Source: Flavobacteriales bacterium (lineage in GTDB: Bacteria; Bacteroidota; Bacteroidia; Flavobacteriales_E; Vicingaceae). From it: a stretch of DNA of 64,000 bases. Made by a program: the position numbers and the translations under genes. Position 1 is the stretch's first letter. The number at the start of each line of letters is the position of its first letter. The notes beneath the pieces were generated by a model that did not search any database, was not told the origin of the DNA, and worked only from the letters and a program-made list of their open reading frames with translations. Location: NCBI GenBank assembly GCA_026196775.1, contig JAPHUD010000019.1:1-64000 (forward strand), read 5' to 3'. Of the stretch, positions 37,195-44,803 are shown in pieces.

Positions 37195-37637
37195 TTTTGA
37201 GTAATTAATGTTTTTTCTTCATCGTAGTTTTTAATACTTATAAAATAAAAACCTTTCTTTACCTTGTATTTAATTACTGCTACAGGAAAATCAAATTCAT
37301 TTTCTTTGATTTCAGGATTATTTTTAATTAATTCAATTTTAAACTCAAAAGGCTCTGATGGTTTTAAAGTTCCTGTCTGGGTTTCGACAATTATTCTTTT
37401 AGTATAATAACCAGCTTTAGAAAGTTCAAGCGTGTAATGTTTATTTGCCAATAAATCAAAATCGAATTTCTTAGAAGCTTTTTCACTTAATATTAACTGA
37501 TTACCATCATAAATATTAACTTGAATATCTTTTAACTTACTGTTATTCTCATCAACAATATGGGCAACTAACTCTATTTGACCAAATAAGTATAAATTTG
37601 AAAATAGTAAGATAATTATAGAAAATAATGTTTTCAT
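37191..37637 (-). CDS. Small exported protein, carboxypeptidase-regulatory-like fold (paralogue 1)
   Basis: A 148-residue secreted protein. After a signal peptide (about 1-19, ending YLFGQ) come about 75 residues with the strand pattern of a CarboxypepD_reg or transthyretin-like domain: IVDENNSKLKDIQVNIYD, then YTLELSKAGYYTKRI. The C-terminal part includes ENEFDFPVAVIKY. The gene upstream is a clear paralogue with the same layout. Such domains also occur at the N-termini of TonB receptors, but here the domain stands alone. Function unknown. Its stop overlaps nadE. Confidence 0.75.
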   Translation of the reverse strand: MKTLFSIIILLFSNLYLFGQIELVAHIVDENNSKLKDIQVNIYDGNQLILSEKASKKFDFDLLANKHYTLELSKAGYYTKRIIVETQTGTLKPSEPFEFKIELIKNNPEIKENEFDFPVAVIKYKVKKGFYFISIKNYDEEKTLITQN

Positions 37638-37834
37638 CTGTTATATATTTTTATTGTTTTTAATCTGTCATACAAAATTCCCATAAAATAATTTCTTTGT
37701 AAGTGGAAATTTTTATTCATGATTGTTTACTATCTTAAAATTTTAAGGTTAAGGGGGGTATTATACTTATCTTCTTAAAAAAAGTTACAATAATGATAGA
37801 AAAATCAATAAGTTAACCCTTAGGAGCTGAAAAA

Positions 37835-38293
37835 TCACTCTTCTTGTTGCGTAATTAATTCTTTTCTTTTTTCAAATCCATTATTTTTAATAATGTTGTA
37901 ATGAAAAGCTCCTTGGTACTGTTTGTACTCAATAATTGCAACAGGAAAGTCAAAATCTGAATCATCTAAATCGTCAGTTTTTTTAATTAACTCAATGTCG
38001 CATTCAAAAGGCTCTGCATCATAAACACTAGCCAATGTAGAAATTACTATTCTTTTAGTTAAATAGCCTTCTTTAGAAATTTCAACTGTATAATACTTGT
38101 TTAACCACAAGTTGTAAGCAAATTTATTAGTGATGAAGTCTGAATGGATTAAAGAGTTTTCTTCATATAACTTTATCTCTACATTATTTAATTTTTTACC
38201 TTTTTCGTTTACGATGTAGCCTTTAAATTCTATCTGACCAAAACCATTTATTGCTATTAGAATGGCTACTAAAAATGTAATTATTGTTTTCAT
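37835..38293 (-). CDS. Small exported protein, carboxypeptidase-regulatory-like fold (paralogue 2)
   Basis: A 152-residue protein homologous over its whole length to the gene 197 nt downstream: signal peptide ending GFGQ, IVNEKGKKLNNVEIKLYE, YTVEISKEGYLTKRI, IELIKK and DFDFPVAIIEYK. The two arose by tandem duplication and have diverged to roughly one third to one half identity by eye. The conserved block (S/D)FDFPVA(V/I)IxYK suggests a shared binding surface. The role is not known. Confidence 0.75.
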   Translation of the reverse strand: MKTIITFLVAILIAINGFGQIEFKGYIVNEKGKKLNNVEIKLYEENSLIHSDFITNKFAYNLWLNKYYTVEISKEGYLTKRIVISTLASVYDAEPFECDIELIKKTDDLDDSDFDFPVAIIEYKQYQGAFHYNIIKNNGFEKRKELITQQEE

Positions 38294-38465
38294 GTCTTTA
38301 TATTTTTAAATTATCACTATTTTAATTCTTTTGAACTATACAAAATACTGATATTTAAGAACATGAAAAAAGATGTGAATTACGTAAATTGATGAAGAAA
38401 AATAACAAATTTTATTACGCAGAACTACGTACTATAAGCAACAATAAATACGATAAAAATGAGAT

Positions 38466-39263
38466 TTAAACTTCTACGCTGACAACAAAACCTGCGTATT
38501 TTCTGATGTTGAGTACAATGCCATTTTCAAACATCAGGTATTGTCCTTTAATGCCCACCAACTTTCCTTCGTACTCAGGTACTTTCTCAAAACCTATACT
38601 TTTTACTTTTACAGGATAATGTAACACAGGAAAGTTCATGTGAACAATTTCACTTTTAGGAAGGAGGTACTCATTATAAGCTTCATTCACCAGCATAGCT
38701 ACTTTATCTCTCTCAGCAATTAAGTCAATATTGGGTTGTAAATTTTTAAGCATTTGTTGCCAATTGGTTTTGTCATCCAAATGTTGCTTCAAACTAACCT
38801 CTATCATTCCTGCTAAATAACGATTAGGTGTTTCTGCTAATTTTATTGCTTGTGAAGCTCCTTGGTCTATCCATCTAGTAGGTACTTGTGTATGTCTTGT
38901 AACACCTACTTTAATTCCACTTGTAAGTGATAAATAAACCACATGCGGCTGCAATTGCACCGATTTTTCATACTCCAAATCTCTATCTTCAATACCTAAA
39001 TGAGCTTGTGATTTTTCTGGATGAATAATCCAATCAGCAGCTTCGGGAGCATCTCTAAAACAAGGGTAGCAAAAACCCTGATTAAATGATTTTACTGTTT
39101 TTCTTCCACATTTTATGCAGTAAATCTCATTTTCATAAGTCAACTTAATGGTTTGTCCTATCAGCTCATTAAGATAAACCAACTCTTCTCCCACAGGTAA
39201 ATGGTATTGAACTTCCTCCTGAAGTTGTGTTTGCATTTTTAAAAGTGTTCCTGAATGCTTCAT
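38466..39263 (-). CDS. DUF2797 protein with zinc-ribbon motif
   Basis: A 265-residue soluble protein. Cysteines 49, 52, 65 and 68 (CIKC ... CYPC) form a likely zinc ribbon, followed by IHPEKSQAHLGIEDRDLE, and a central VYLSLTSGIKVGVTRHTQVPTRWIDQGA, part of which resembles the GIY-YIG core (first residues SLTSGIKVGVTR). This matches the DUF2797 family, common in Bacteroidota and Actinobacteria and of unknown function. It is a single-gene unit. Confidence 0.82.
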   Translation of the reverse strand: MKHSGTLLKMQTQLQEEVQYHLPVGEELVYLNELIGQTIKLTYENEIYCIKCGRKTVKSFNQGFCYPCFRDAPEAADWIIHPEKSQAHLGIEDRDLEYEKSVQLQPHVVYLSLTSGIKVGVTRHTQVPTRWIDQGASQAIKLAETPNRYLAGMIEVSLKQHLDDKTNWQQMLKNLQPNIDLIAERDKVAMLVNEAYNEYLLPKSEIVHMNFPVLHYPVKVKSIGFEKVPEYEGKLVGIKGQYLMFENGIVLNIRKYAGFVVSVEV

Positions 39264-39276
39264 AAATAATTAATTT

Positions 39277-39412
39277 TTTCTCGCAAAGACGCAGGAGACG
39301 CAAATATTTTTAATTGTTCAGTTCTCAGCCTTCAGTTTGCAGTCTTCCATCTATAAATATTCCATCTTCCAACTTCTACAATCTCTAATCTCTAATCTCT
39401 AATTTCTAATCT
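39277..39412. repeat. Dispersed repeat plus low-complexity tract
   Basis: TTTCTCGCAAAGACGC (39277-39292) recurs in this window at about 24399 (reverse) and 41190. It is followed by a CT-rich tract with CAGTTTGCAGTCTTCC and an approximate tandem array of CTAATCT at 39384-39411. The tract fills the gap between the DUF2797 gene and the acyl-CoA carboxylase gene. Confidence 0.6.
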
Positions 39413-39413
39413 C

Positions 39414-41057
39414 CTAAGTCTGAATCACCCCTACATTATATCTTTTAGTAATTGGAGCGTGGTCGGCAGCTTCAATTCCCATCGAAATCCATTTTCTGGT
39501 ATCCATAGGGTCAATGATGGCATCTGTCCAAAGTCTTGCAGCTGCATAATAAGGAGAAATTTGCTCATCGTATCTATCTTTAATTCTGTTATACAATTCA
39601 TCTTCTTTTTCCTTGGTAATTTCTTTTTCTCCCTTCGCTTTTAATGAAGCCACTTCAATTTGTAATAAAGTTTTTGCTGCCGAAGCACCACTCATTACCG
39701 CTAATTGTGCCGATGGCCAAGCTACTATTAATCTTGGATCATAGGCTTTTCCACACATGGCATAATTTCCTGCTCCGTAAGAGTTCCCCATAATAATAGT
39801 AAACTTAGGAACAACAGAGTTTGCCTGAGCAGCAACCATTTTAGCTCCATCTTTAATAATTCCTCCATGTTCAGAACGTGAGCCTACCATAAAACCACTC
39901 ACATCTTGCAAAAACACCAAAGGAATTTTCTTTTGGTTGCAATTCATAATAAAACGAGCTGCTTTATCTGCCGAATCGGAATAAATAACACCTCCAAACT
40001 GCATTTCTCCTTTTTTAGATTTTACTACCATACGTTGATTAGCAACTATCCCTACTGACCAACCATCAACTCGAGCATAGCCGCAAACAATAGTTTGACC
40101 GTAAGCTTCTTTATATTCTTCAAATTCTGAATTATCTACCAAACGTTTAATAATTTCTTTTACATCATAAGGTTTCTCTCTTACATCAGGTAAAATGCCA
40201 TAAATTTCTTTTGGGTCTAACTTAGGCTGAGTTGGTTTCACTCTGTTAAATCCTGCTTTATCGTAATCACCAATTTTATCCATTATGTTTTTTATCCTGT
40301 CTAAACAATCTTGGTCATCCTTACATTTATAATCAGTTACTCCAGAAATTTCGCAATGTGTTGTAGCTCCACCTAAAGTTTCATTATCTATGCTTTCACC
40401 AATAGCTGCTTTTACCAAATAAGAACCTGCTAAAAAGATAGAACCTGTTTTGTCCACTATCATGGCTTCATCACTCATAATTGGTAAATAAGCTCCTCCG
40501 GCAACACAACTACCCATAATGGCTGCTATTTGTATAATTCCCTCTGATGACATGATAGCATTATTTCTAAATATTCTTCCAAAATGTTCTTTGTCAGGAA
40601 AAATTTCATCTTGCATCGGTAAGAAAACACCTGCACTATCTACTAAATAAATAATAGGCAATTTGTTTTCCATAGCAATTTCCTGAAAACGTAGATTTTT
40701 CTTAGCAGCTATAGGGAACCAAGCTCCGGCTTTTACAGTAGCATCATTGGCTACCACCAAACATTGTTTTCCTTTAACATAACCAATCATGCCAACTACT
40801 CCACCCGAAGGACAACCACCTTGTTCTTCGTACATGCCTTCTCCTGCAAACGCTCCAATTTCTATCCTTGCTGATTTTTTATCCAATAAATAATCAATTC
40901 TTTCTCTAGCGGTAAGCTTACCTTTAGCATGGTGCGATTCAATTTTTTTCTTTCCTCCACCCAAATAAACTTTTTCTAACTTTCTGTTTAAATCTGATAC
41001 TGAAAGTCGGTTTACATCTTCGTTCTTACTAAATTCTATATCTATCTTTTTTGCCAT
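39414..41057 (-). CDS. Acyl-CoA carboxylase carboxyltransferase (beta) subunit
   Basis: A 547-residue biotin-dependent carboxyltransferase. The N-terminal half has ESHHAKGKLTARERIDYLLD and GGCPSGGVVGMIGYVKGKQC. The C-terminal half has FLQDVSGFMVGSRSE and MGNSYGAGNYAMCGKAYDPR. Length and these motifs favour methylcrotonyl-CoA carboxylase or a close relative over propionyl-CoA carboxylase, but the substrate is not certain. The alpha (biotin carboxylase) subunit is not adjacent. It fits branched-chain amino-acid breakdown, to which an acyl-CoA dehydrogenase could also belong. Confidence 0.9.
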   Translation of the reverse strand: MAKKIDIEFSKNEDVNRLSVSDLNRKLEKVYLGGGKKKIESHHAKGKLTARERIDYLLDKKSARIEIGAFAGEGMYEEQGGCPSGGVVGMIGYVKGKQCLVVANDATVKAGAWFPIAAKKNLRFQEIAMENKLPIIYLVDSAGVFLPMQDEIFPDKEHFGRIFRNNAIMSSEGIIQIAAIMGSCVAGGAYLPIMSDEAMIVDKTGSIFLAGSYLVKAAIGESIDNETLGGATTHCEISGVTDYKCKDDQDCLDRIKNIMDKIGDYDKAGFNRVKPTQPKLDPKEIYGILPDVREKPYDVKEIIKRLVDNSEFEEYKEAYGQTIVCGYARVDGWSVGIVANQRMVVKSKKGEMQFGGVIYSDSADKAARFIMNCNQKKIPLVFLQDVSGFMVGSRSEHGGIIKDGAKMVAAQANSVVPKFTIIMGNSYGAGNYAMCGKAYDPRLIVAWPSAQLAVMSGASAAKTLLQIEVASLKAKGEKEITKEKEDELYNRIKDRYDEQISPYYAAARLWTDAIIDPMDTRKWISMGIEAADHAPITKRYNVGVIQT

Positions 41058-41419
41058 TTTTTATGCTTTTTTATTTCAACTCTCAAAAATACTTTTTTAG
41101 AAAGTTAATTAAAGTGATTTTGGATATAATTTTTTGGATAAACTTAATGGAACACGGATAACGCTGATTTAGCAGATGTTTTTAAAGATTTCTCGCAAAG
41201 ACGCGAAAAAAGTTAAGGGTTTATTTGTTAATGGTTACCAATATTTTCCCGCAGATAACGCTGATTATCGCAGAGTTTTTATATCTACCGTCATTGCGAA
41301 CGGAGCGCAGTGAAGTGAAGCAATCTGCCTAATCGAAGGACAGATTGCTTCAGCTCCTACCCTCAAAACCACGCCAAGGCTTCGCAATGACGTACCTTCT
41401 AACTCCTAAGTACTTTCAT
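41058..41419. repeat. Gene-free 362-nt region with several dispersed repeats
   Basis: Three repeat types lie side by side. GATAACGCTGATT occurs twice exactly (41157-41169 and 41254-41266), each with a following GCAGA-like segment. TTTCTCGCAAAGACGC is at 41190-41204. A large hairpin follows at 41289-41392, described separately. No coding sequence or promoter is clear. Confidence 0.7.
41289..41392. repeat. REP-like element with two 12-bp stems
   Basis: CGTCATTGCGAA (41289-41300) pairs with TTCGCAATGACG (41381-41392), and inside it TGAAGCAATCTG (41316-41327) pairs with CAGATTGCTTCA (41341-41352). Both stems are perfect. The borders CGTCATTGCGA / TCGCAATGACG are those of a hairpin repeat that I remember as widespread in bacterial genomes. 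GC content is far above that of the flanks, which suggests insertion. Confidence 0.8.
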
Positions 41420-42907
41420 CTATATCCCAAAAACAAACTTAGATAACAACATAAACACAGTAGTAACAATGATAACGCCCAACAAATTAAATAAAATTCC
41501 TGCGCGAATCATTTGTTTTATTTTTACATAGCCCGAACCAAAAATAATGGCTTGGGTAGGCGATGCAACAGGCATCATAAAAGCACAACTTGCCGAAAGT
41601 GTTGCAGGAATCATCAATAAAATAGGTTCTATATCTAATGCTATACTTGCTTGTGCTAAAATGGGTAACACCAAATTGGTAGTTGCTGTGTTGGAGGTCA
41701 CTTCTGTAAGTAAGGTAAGTACTATACAAACTACTACAACCATTACTAATGGAGAAGAAAAAGTCATTTGTGCAAAGAGGCTTCCTACAACATCCGACAA
41801 CCCTGATGACGAAAAACCACCTGCAATAGCAAAACCACCACCAAAAAGCAACAAAACACCCCATGGCAAACTATGTACATGACTCCATTTTAATAGCATT
41901 TCTCCTTGTCTTTGTTTTGAAGGAATAAGAAACAACAACGTTGCCGCAGCAATTGCTATGGTAGCATCTGTTGTCATTTCTAATCCAAAATTAGTTCGCC
42001 AACCTTGTATGGTAATGGTTTCCGACAAGCGTAAATCTGAACCTGTAATCCACAAAACAGCAGCCATAAAAAACACTAACCCTGACAAAGCTTCATCTCT
42101 AGTAATTTTTCCTAATCCATGCAACTGACTTTTTACAACATCATTGCTTTTCAACAGATTGTCTTTGGGCATTCTGTATATTACTTTGGTTAATAATAAC
42201 CAACCTGTAATGATAAAAGTAATGGCAATAGGTAAGCCCATCATCATCCATTGCGTAAAACCAATTGCTGCTTTATTAGGGAAAATAGTTTGGTACATTT
42301 CTATAAATATCATGTTGGGCATGGTACCAATAACTGTTGCCATACCGCCAATATCGGCTGCATAAGCAATACACAACATTAACGCAACAGCAAATCGACT
42401 AATCAGTTTTTTGTTTTCGTTAGTGATACCCGTTTTTAATTCTTCAATAATAGAAATACCTATGGGCATCATTACCATTACTGTGGCAGTGTTGGATATC
42501 CACATGCTTAAAAAGGCGGTGGTGATCATAAACCCTAAAATAAGGTGAGCAGGTTTACTGCCTATAACACTAACAATTCTCAATGCCAATCGCTGATGCA
42601 GGTTAGATTGTTGAATGCCTTGAGCCAACATTAACCCACCTAGAAACAGAAAAATAATTTCCTTACCATAAAATACGGCAGTGTCTTTAGCATCTAAAAT
42701 ACCAAAAAGCGGAAATAAAAACATAGGAAACAAAGAAGTTACGGCTATGGGTAAGACTTCAAAAATCCAACAGACAGCCATAACAATAACTATTGCTGCC
42801 ATTATAGGTGCTTTAGGATTATCAACGGATGGTACTAGCCAATAGCCAACTGCTGCCAATACAATTGCCAACAAAAAGTACATCCATTTTTTAGAAACCG
42901 ACTTCAC
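41420..42907 (-). CDS. SLC13/DASS family sodium-coupled anion transporter
   Basis: A 495-residue inner membrane protein with about eleven membrane segments. It starts at GTG 42905-42907. The family signature is seen near the C-terminus: EVTSNTATTNLVLPILA and CAFMMPVASPTQAIIFGSG; the first SNTAT motif (WISNTATVMVMMPIG) lies near residue 140. These two Ser-Asn-Thr motifs bind sodium and substrate in VcINDY-type carriers. Likely substrates are C4-dicarboxylates, sulfate or related anions. No neighbour narrows this down. Confidence 0.92.
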   Translation of the reverse strand: MKSVSKKWMYFLLAIVLAAVGYWLVPSVDNPKAPIMAAIVIVMAVCWIFEVLPIAVTSLFPMFLFPLFGILDAKDTAVFYGKEIIFLFLGGLMLAQGIQQSNLHQRLALRIVSVIGSKPAHLILGFMITTAFLSMWISNTATVMVMMPIGISIIEELKTGITNENKKLISRFAVALMLCIAYAADIGGMATVIGTMPNMIFIEMYQTIFPNKAAIGFTQWMMMGLPIAITFIITGWLLLTKVIYRMPKDNLLKSNDVVKSQLHGLGKITRDEALSGLVFFMAAVLWITGSDLRLSETITIQGWRTNFGLEMTTDATIAIAAATLLFLIPSKQRQGEMLLKWSHVHSLPWGVLLLFGGGFAIAGGFSSSGLSDVVGSLFAQMTFSSPLVMVVVVCIVLTLLTEVTSNTATTNLVLPILAQASIALDIEPILLMIPATLSASCAFMMPVASPTQAIIFGSGYVKIKQMIRAGILFNLLGVIIVTTVFMLLSKFVFGI

Positions 42908-42984
42908 TTAATTGATTTAGTAACAGATGTCCAAAAATAGTATAAAATTTTCAGGTTTGAAATTTGAGGTGTTTTATCTATTGA

Positions 42985-43160
42985 CTAAGAAGATGTCTCT
43001 AGCTTCATTTTGCTAAGTCTCGTTCCTCAACTTGCAAAATTTTGTTCGACATGACATTACTAATGACATTACACACTCTTTTCTGGTGTCATTTCGAGCA
43101 ATATTTTTCGGTTGCTTTAGTAAACAGAAAAATGCTGTCGAGAAATCTTCTTACTTTTGA
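42985..43160. repeat. Degenerate dispersed-repeat region
   Basis: The phrase AGATGTCTCTAGCTTCATTTTGCTAAG ends in TTCGACATGACA near 43055 and resembles, with many changes, the sequence at 14605-14665 that ends in TCGATATGACA. Then GTCATTTCGAGC (43088-43099) and GTCGAGAAATCTTC (43137-43150) form a looser copy in opposite orientation. These look like worn REP-type repeats in the 292-nt gap before the small membrane protein gene. (The first phrase spans 42989-43015.). Confidence 0.45.
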
Positions 43161-43199
43161 AAAAGTAAGCTTAATTTATTAATACATTACCAAACAAAA

Positions 43200-43751
43200 A
43201 TGACAAGAAATAAAACATTTAATTTTTTATGGATTATATTAATGTTTGTATTGTTATTCGGATTATTACCAGTAACTATTCCTGATTTATCTGACAACTT
43301 TAAAAACCCTAATGTATTGCTTATTAACCGGCAAGAATGTGGTTGTCCTTGTGCAGAAGGAGTCATAAAGAAAGGAAAACTTATAATAAGCCAAGAGATT
43401 TTAGATAAATATCCAAAACTAAGAGATAACCATTTTGAAATTACATTAACTAACTTCTCTCCATATAATGACATTTCAAATGATAAACCTGAAACTTTCG
43501 ACTTTGCAAATTTCAACTCATTTAAAGTAACTGGACAAGTTATTGGTGTAGATACCATATTATGCAACCCTAACAATTATGAAATAGTTCCTAAATTTCA
43601 AGTGACTGATTGGAAACTGACAAGATATTATCCAAAATTTTTAAAGTTTAGCTCACCAATAATGCTTTTATATCTTGGTCTTTGGTGTGTTGCTTTACCA
43701 ACTTTGACAATCACGACAATTTATAAAGCGAAACGAAAAAGAAAGAACTAA
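43200..43751 (+). CDS. Hypothetical membrane protein with CGCPC motif
   Basis: A 183-residue protein with one membrane helix at each end (about 8-27 and 152-172) and a basic C-terminal tail (KAKRKRKN). By the positive-inside rule the middle 120 residues lie outside the cytoplasm. That part begins with Cys47-Gly-Cys49-Pro-Cys51, a compact three-cysteine motif that could bind a metal ion or form disulfides. No family is recognised. It is not close to an obvious partner. Confidence 0.65.
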   Translation: MTRNKTFNFLWIILMFVLLFGLLPVTIPDLSDNFKNPNVLLINRQECGCPCAEGVIKKGKLIISQEILDKYPKLRDNHFEITLTNFSPYNDISNDKPETFDFANFNSFKVTGQVIGVDTILCNPNNYEIVPKFQVTDWKLTRYYPKFLKFSSPIMLLYLGLWCVALPTLTITTIYKAKRKRKN

Positions 43752-43872
43752 ATAATCAACAATTATCACTAACATTTTTACTTAAAGTAGAAATAACATT
43801 AATTTCAAACATTTCAGAATTATTAACAAACTGAATACCTAAACCACCTCAACTATTTATCTAACTATTGCT

Positions 43873-43880
43873 TATTTTTG
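43873..43880 (+). promoter_or_regulatory. Putative -7 element (TATTTTTG) of truA
   Basis: TATTTTTG fits the Bacteroidota -7 consensus and is 33 nt upstream of the truA ATG. A -33 TTG is not obvious. Confidence 0.35.
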
Positions 43881-43913
43881 CAGCAAATTTTTCACACAAA
43901 AAACCAAGGTACC

Positions 43914-44654
43914 ATGGCAAGATATTTTGTTGAACTCGCTTACAAAGGCACCAACTATCACGGTTGGCAAATTCAGCAAAATGCTCATAGTGTACAGGAA
44001 GAAGTGAACAAAGCATTAAGTACATTATTGCAAGAAGAAATTATGATTACCGGAGCAGGAAGAACAGATACAGGCGTACATGCAGAACAACTTTTTGCTC
44101 ATTTCGATAGCCATCAACCTATTGATGCTGCTCAACTGCTTTTTAAGTTAAACAGTTTTTTACCTACAGACATTGCTTGTAAGCAAATTTTTGAGGTGAA
44201 AGAAGATGATCATGCTCGATTTAGTGCTACCTACCGAACTTACGAATACCGAATTTCAACCACTAAAAACCCTTTTACAACTGAATTGGCTCATTATTTC
44301 CCTTATAAGTTGGATATTAAAAAAATGAATGAGGCAGCTCAACTGCTTATTCAGGAAACCGATTTTTCTTGTTTCAGCAAAAGTAAAACTGATACTTTTA
44401 CCAATATATGCCATATTACCGAGGCGTATTGGAAAAACCATAACGAACAACTTATATTTACCATAACTGCCAACAGGTTTTTAAGAAATATGGTGCGAGC
44501 AATTGTAGGAACATTGCTAGATGTTGGTCAGCAAAAAATTAAGGTGGAAGAACTAACTGAAATCATTACTTCAAAAAATAGAAGTAATGCCGGAAAATCT
44601 GTTCCCGCCCACGGCTTATTTTTAACTAAAATTGGATATCCTTTCTTAAATTAA
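43914..44654 (+). CDS. truA: tRNA pseudouridine(38-40) synthase
   Basis: A 246-residue enzyme that makes pseudouridine at positions 38-40 of tRNA anticodon arms. ATG 43914 (MARYFVELAYKGTNYHGWQ) is preferred over a TTG 36 nt upstream. The catalytic Asp52 is in GAGRTDTGVHA. HFDSHQ, ARFSATYRTYEYRI and the C-terminal FLRNMVRAIVGTLL are conserved. Length is typical. It lies before the ABC exporter with 149 nt between. Confidence 0.96.
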   Translation: MARYFVELAYKGTNYHGWQIQQNAHSVQEEVNKALSTLLQEEIMITGAGRTDTGVHAEQLFAHFDSHQPIDAAQLLFKLNSFLPTDIACKQIFEVKEDDHARFSATYRTYEYRISTTKNPFTTELAHYFPYKLDIKKMNEAAQLLIQETDFSCFSKSKTDTFTNICHITEAYWKNHNEQLIFTITANRFLRNMVRAIVGTLLDVGQQKIKVEELTEIITSKNRSNAGKSVPAHGLFLTKIGYPFLN

Positions 44655-44723
44655 AAATTGAAAATTAGAAATTGACAAAATTTATACTTAAATAATAAAC
44701 GATTAACTTTAGCATTGTGTGTT

Positions 44724-44753
44724 GGGAAAGTCCCCTTTTGGGGGATTTAGGGG
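44724..44753. repeat. G-rich dispersed repeat
   Basis: GGGAAAGTCCCC (44724-44735) runs into TTTTGGGGGATTTAGGGGC. TCCCC and GGGGGA form a small hairpin. I recall this AAGTCCCC...GGGGATTTAGGGG pattern from many Bacteroidota intergenic regions. It stands out in an otherwise AT-rich gap between truA and the ABC exporter gene and has no T-run, so it is not a terminator. Confidence 0.55.
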
Positions 44754-44803
44754 CTAACAACTACTAACTTTAACCTTATAAACTATAAACTACTAAAACA
44801 AGC

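Noticed and set aside
39384-39411. CRISPR-like or tandem repeat array at CTAATCT units
   Set aside because: Units are 7 nt and imperfect, without spacers, and no cas gene is present.
41487-41864. 125-codon frame within the SLC13 transporter gene
   Set aside because: Composition is typical of an out-of-frame reading of a membrane protein (rich in Cys, Trp and Phe); the transporter frame carries all family motifs.
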